Shown here: positions 5,076 to 6,940 of the stretch, piece after piece | Numbering within the stretch: the stretch's first letter is position 1 | Layout: each line of letters opens with the position of its first letter | Assembly: GCA_023434205.1 (NCBI GenBank) | Contig: JAEYTB010000233.1 | Coordinates: 1-6,940 of the forward strand | Origin: Planctomycetota bacterium | GTDB lineage: Bacteria; Planctomycetota; Phycisphaerae; Phycisphaerales; UBA1924 | Reading direction: 5' to 3' | DNA: 6,940 bases | The notes under the pieces: generated by a model | What the model saw: the letters and a program-made list of their open reading frames with translations, nothing else | Told to the model about the DNA's origin: nothing | The model's database searches: none | Position numbers and translations under genes: made by a program

Positions 5076-6940
5076 ATGGACCCAGCGACGATCAGGACGG
5101 CGAACGACCTCTTCCAGCACGCCGCGGACCTGCCGCGCGATGAGCGTGCCCGGTTCCTGGTCGCCCGGTGCGCGGACAACCCCGCGCTGAGGAAGCTGGT
5201 CGACCAACTCCTGGCCGAGAACGACGCCCCCACCCGCGGCCCGCTGGATTCCCCGCTGATCGCCGGGCAGCCGCGGGACGACGCCCCCATCCCCACGCAC
5301 ATCGGACGCTACGAGATTGTCCGTGTGCTGGGCGAGGGCGGCATGTCCGTCGTGTACGAGGCCCGCCAGCAGAGCCCCAGCCGCACGGTCGCCCTCAAGG
5401 TCCTCCGCCCCGGCGTGCTCTCCCCCGAGCTCATGCGGCGCTTCCAGCACGAGATCCAGGTGCTCGGCCAGCTCCAGCACCCCGGCATCGCGCACATCTA
5501 CGAGGCCGCCGTCGCCGAGTCCACCATCGCCCCCAACATCCAGATCCCCCAGCCCTACTTCGCGATGGAGCTGATCCGCGGCCGCTCGCTCACGGCCTTC
5601 GCGCTCGCGAACAACCTCTCCATCCCCGACCGGCTCGAACTGGTGGCCAAGGTGTGCGACGCGGTGCAATACGCGCACCAGAAGGGCGTGATCCACCGCG
5701 ACCTCAAGCCGCCCAACATCCTCGTGCCCGACCGCACCGCCGCCACCGCGAGCGGCACGGACCTCTCCCCGCACCCCAAGGTGCTGGACTTCGGCGTGGC
5801 CCGCATGGCCGCCGACCCCACCACCGCCACCATGAACACAGAGGCCGGCCGCCTGATCGGCACGCTCGCGTACATGAGCCCCGAGCAGGTGGGCGGCAAC
5901 GTCGCGGAGACCGACACGCGCTCCGACGTCTACGCCCTGGGCGTCATCCTGTACGAGGTGCTGAGCGGCGAGCTGCCCTTCAACGTCACCAATACCCCTC
6001 TCCACGAGGGGGTGCGGCGCATCCGTGAAGACCAGCCGCAGCGGCTGGGCGTTCACGACCCCGCCTTCCGGGGCGACATCGAGACCATCGCCGCCAGGGC
6101 CATGGCCCGCGACAAGTCACGCCGCTACCAGTCCGCCGCCGACCTGGCCGCGGACATCCGCCGCTACCTGCGAGGCGAGGCCATCGAGGCCCGGCGCGAC
6201 TCCGCCGTCTACGTGCTGCGCAAGTTCGTCGGCCGCAACCGGGCCATCGCGGCCTCGGCCGCGCTGCTGTTCGTCGGCCTCTCCCTGTTCGCCGCCTACG
6301 CCTACAGCCAGGCCCGCCGCTTCGAGAGCCTCAGCCGCAAGGAGCACGACGCCCGCGTCGCCGCCGAGAGCGTCAAGGACTTCCTCGACAAGACGTTCGA
6401 CCTCGCCACGCCCGCGCCCGGACGCGGCTACGACCTCTCGCTCGTCGACATGCTCGACGACGCCACCAGCCGCCTCACCAAGGGCGAGCTCGCACACGAC
6501 CCCAACGTCGAGGCCGAAGTCCGTGACAAGCTCGCAGTCACCTACGACAACCTGGGCCTCATGGGCCGCGCCGCCGAGCACCGCGCCTGGCTCGTCGAGT
6601 ATCACCGCAACCGCCACGGCGGCAAGAGCGAGGCCCTGCTCCGCTCCCTGGCCGCCCTCGCCCGCAGCTACTCCGAGGCCGGCGACTTCGCCAAGGCCAA
6701 CACCACCTTCACCGAGGCCATCAAGCTCTGCCGCGAAATCCGCGGCAAGGACGCCCGCTACTACGAAACCATCTGCATGCTCGGGGACACCTTCCTCCGG
6801 GACCGCAACATCCGCAACGCCCTGATCCACGGCGAGATCGCCGCGGAGAACCTCGAACGCCTCACCGGGCCCGACTCGGTCGAGACCGCTTCCGCCTACT
6901 TCCTGCTCGCGGGCGTATACGCCAACATGGGCCGCACCGA
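5076..6940 (+). CDS. Membrane-anchored Ser/Thr protein kinase with TPR-like C-terminal region, 3' end missing
   Basis: The frame is open from the ATG at 5076 to the edge (621 codons plus two bases), so the C-terminus is missing. A short N-terminal segment (8-49, ANDLFQHAADLPRDERARFL...) is the one usually found before planctomycete kinases. The kinase domain spans about 79-366: glycine loop LGEGGMSVVYEA (85-96), Lys108 in VALK, Glu126 of helix C, catalytic loop HRDLKPPNILV (207-217) with Asp209, DFG (238-240), GTLAYMSPEQ (262-271) and SDVYALGVILYE (283-294). All catalytic residues are present, so it should be active; KPPN in place of the commoner KPSN or KPEN is a small oddity. One membrane segment follows (about 390-409), with arginines before it. 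The region from about 480 onward has helical repeats of roughly 42 residues resembling TPRs (for example AALARSYSEAGDFAKANTTF, 526-545), probably outside the membrane as a sensing or protein-binding part. It probably phosphorylates the sigma factor encoded just upstream. Confidence 0.93.
   Translation, partial: MDPATIRTANDLFQHAADLPRDERARFLVARCADNPALRKLVDQLLAENDAPTRGPLDSPLIAGQPRDDAPIPTHIGRYEIVRVLGEGGMSVVYEARQQSPSRTVALKVLRPGVLSPELMRRFQHEIQVLGQLQHPGIAHIYEAAVAESTIAPNIQIPQPYFAMELIRGRSLTAFALANNLSIPDRLELVAKVCDAVQYAHQKGVIHRDLKPPNILVPDRTAATASGTDLSPHPKVLDFGVARMAADPTTATMNTEAGRLIGTLAYMSPEQVGGNVAETDTRSDVYALGVILYEVLSGELPFNVTNTPLHEGVRRIREDQPQRLGVHDPAFRGDIETIAARAMARDKSRRYQSAADLAADIRRYLRGEAIEARRDSAVYVLRKFVGRNRAIAASAALLFVGLSLFAAYAYSQARRFESLSRKEHDARVAAESVKDFLDKTFDLATPAPGRGYDLSLVDMLDDATSRLTKGELAHDPNVEAEVRDKLAVTYDNLGLMGRAAEHRAWLVEYHRNRHGGKSEALLRSLAALARSYSEAGDFAKANTTFTEAIKLCREIRGKDARYYETICMLGDTFLRDRNIRNALIHGEIAAENLERLTGPDSVETASAYFLLAGVYANMGRT

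Noticed and set aside
4626..6056. A 476-codon open frame on the minus strand, opposite the sigma factor and kinase genes
   Set aside because: Its product is rich in Gly, Val, Arg, His and Ala with no recognisable motif, and it lies fully opposite two genes with intact catalytic and domain motifs. Long antisense frames are expected in GC-rich coding DNA.

Overview
The window is a GC-rich bacterial chromosomal segment that reads most like a planctomycete, plausibly of the Phycisphaerae. The main reason is the pair at the right end: an ECF-type sigma factor of the kinase-linked kind, followed three bases later by a membrane-anchored Ser/Thr protein kinase with a TPR-like sensor region. This gene pair is typical of that phylum. 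Weak or absent Shine-Dalgarno sequences before most starts and strong G/C at third codon positions fit, but the taxonomic call is an inference from gene content.

Layout, left to right. Bases 1-204 (minus strand) hold the N-terminal 68 codons of a GH35-type glycosidase cut by the window edge. A 279-base gap (205-483) has no convincing gene, only a weak promoter candidate and a weak terminator candidate. Bases 484-1161 (minus) encode a RimJ/RimL-type GNAT acetyltransferase. A 94-base divergent spacer separates it from a complete GH31 alpha-glucosidase-type enzyme (1256-3253, plus). That gene runs head-on into a ribokinase (3250-4221, minus); the two stop codons share the palindrome CTAG. Between the ribokinase and the next gene is a 236-base divergent region with a long, almost perfect GC-rich inverted repeat (4234-4274), 12 bases before the ribokinase start. 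Bases 4458-5072 (plus) encode the ECF sigma factor. Bases 5076-6940 (plus) encode the kinase, which remains open at the right edge.

How they fit together. GH35, GH31 and ribokinase point to sugar release and sugar phosphorylation. They lie on alternating strands and do not form one operon, so a shared pathway is only suggested. The sigma factor and kinase are almost certainly one transcription and signalling unit. The sigma factor lacks the acidic DAED-type motif at the start of region 2.2 and has a threonine (T55) in that place, next to its own kinase gene. This matches the known logic of kinase-activated ECF sigma factors such as EcfP/PknT of Vibrio parahaemolyticus, and it is the most interesting feature here. 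No mobile element, CRISPR array, tRNA or rRNA was recognised.
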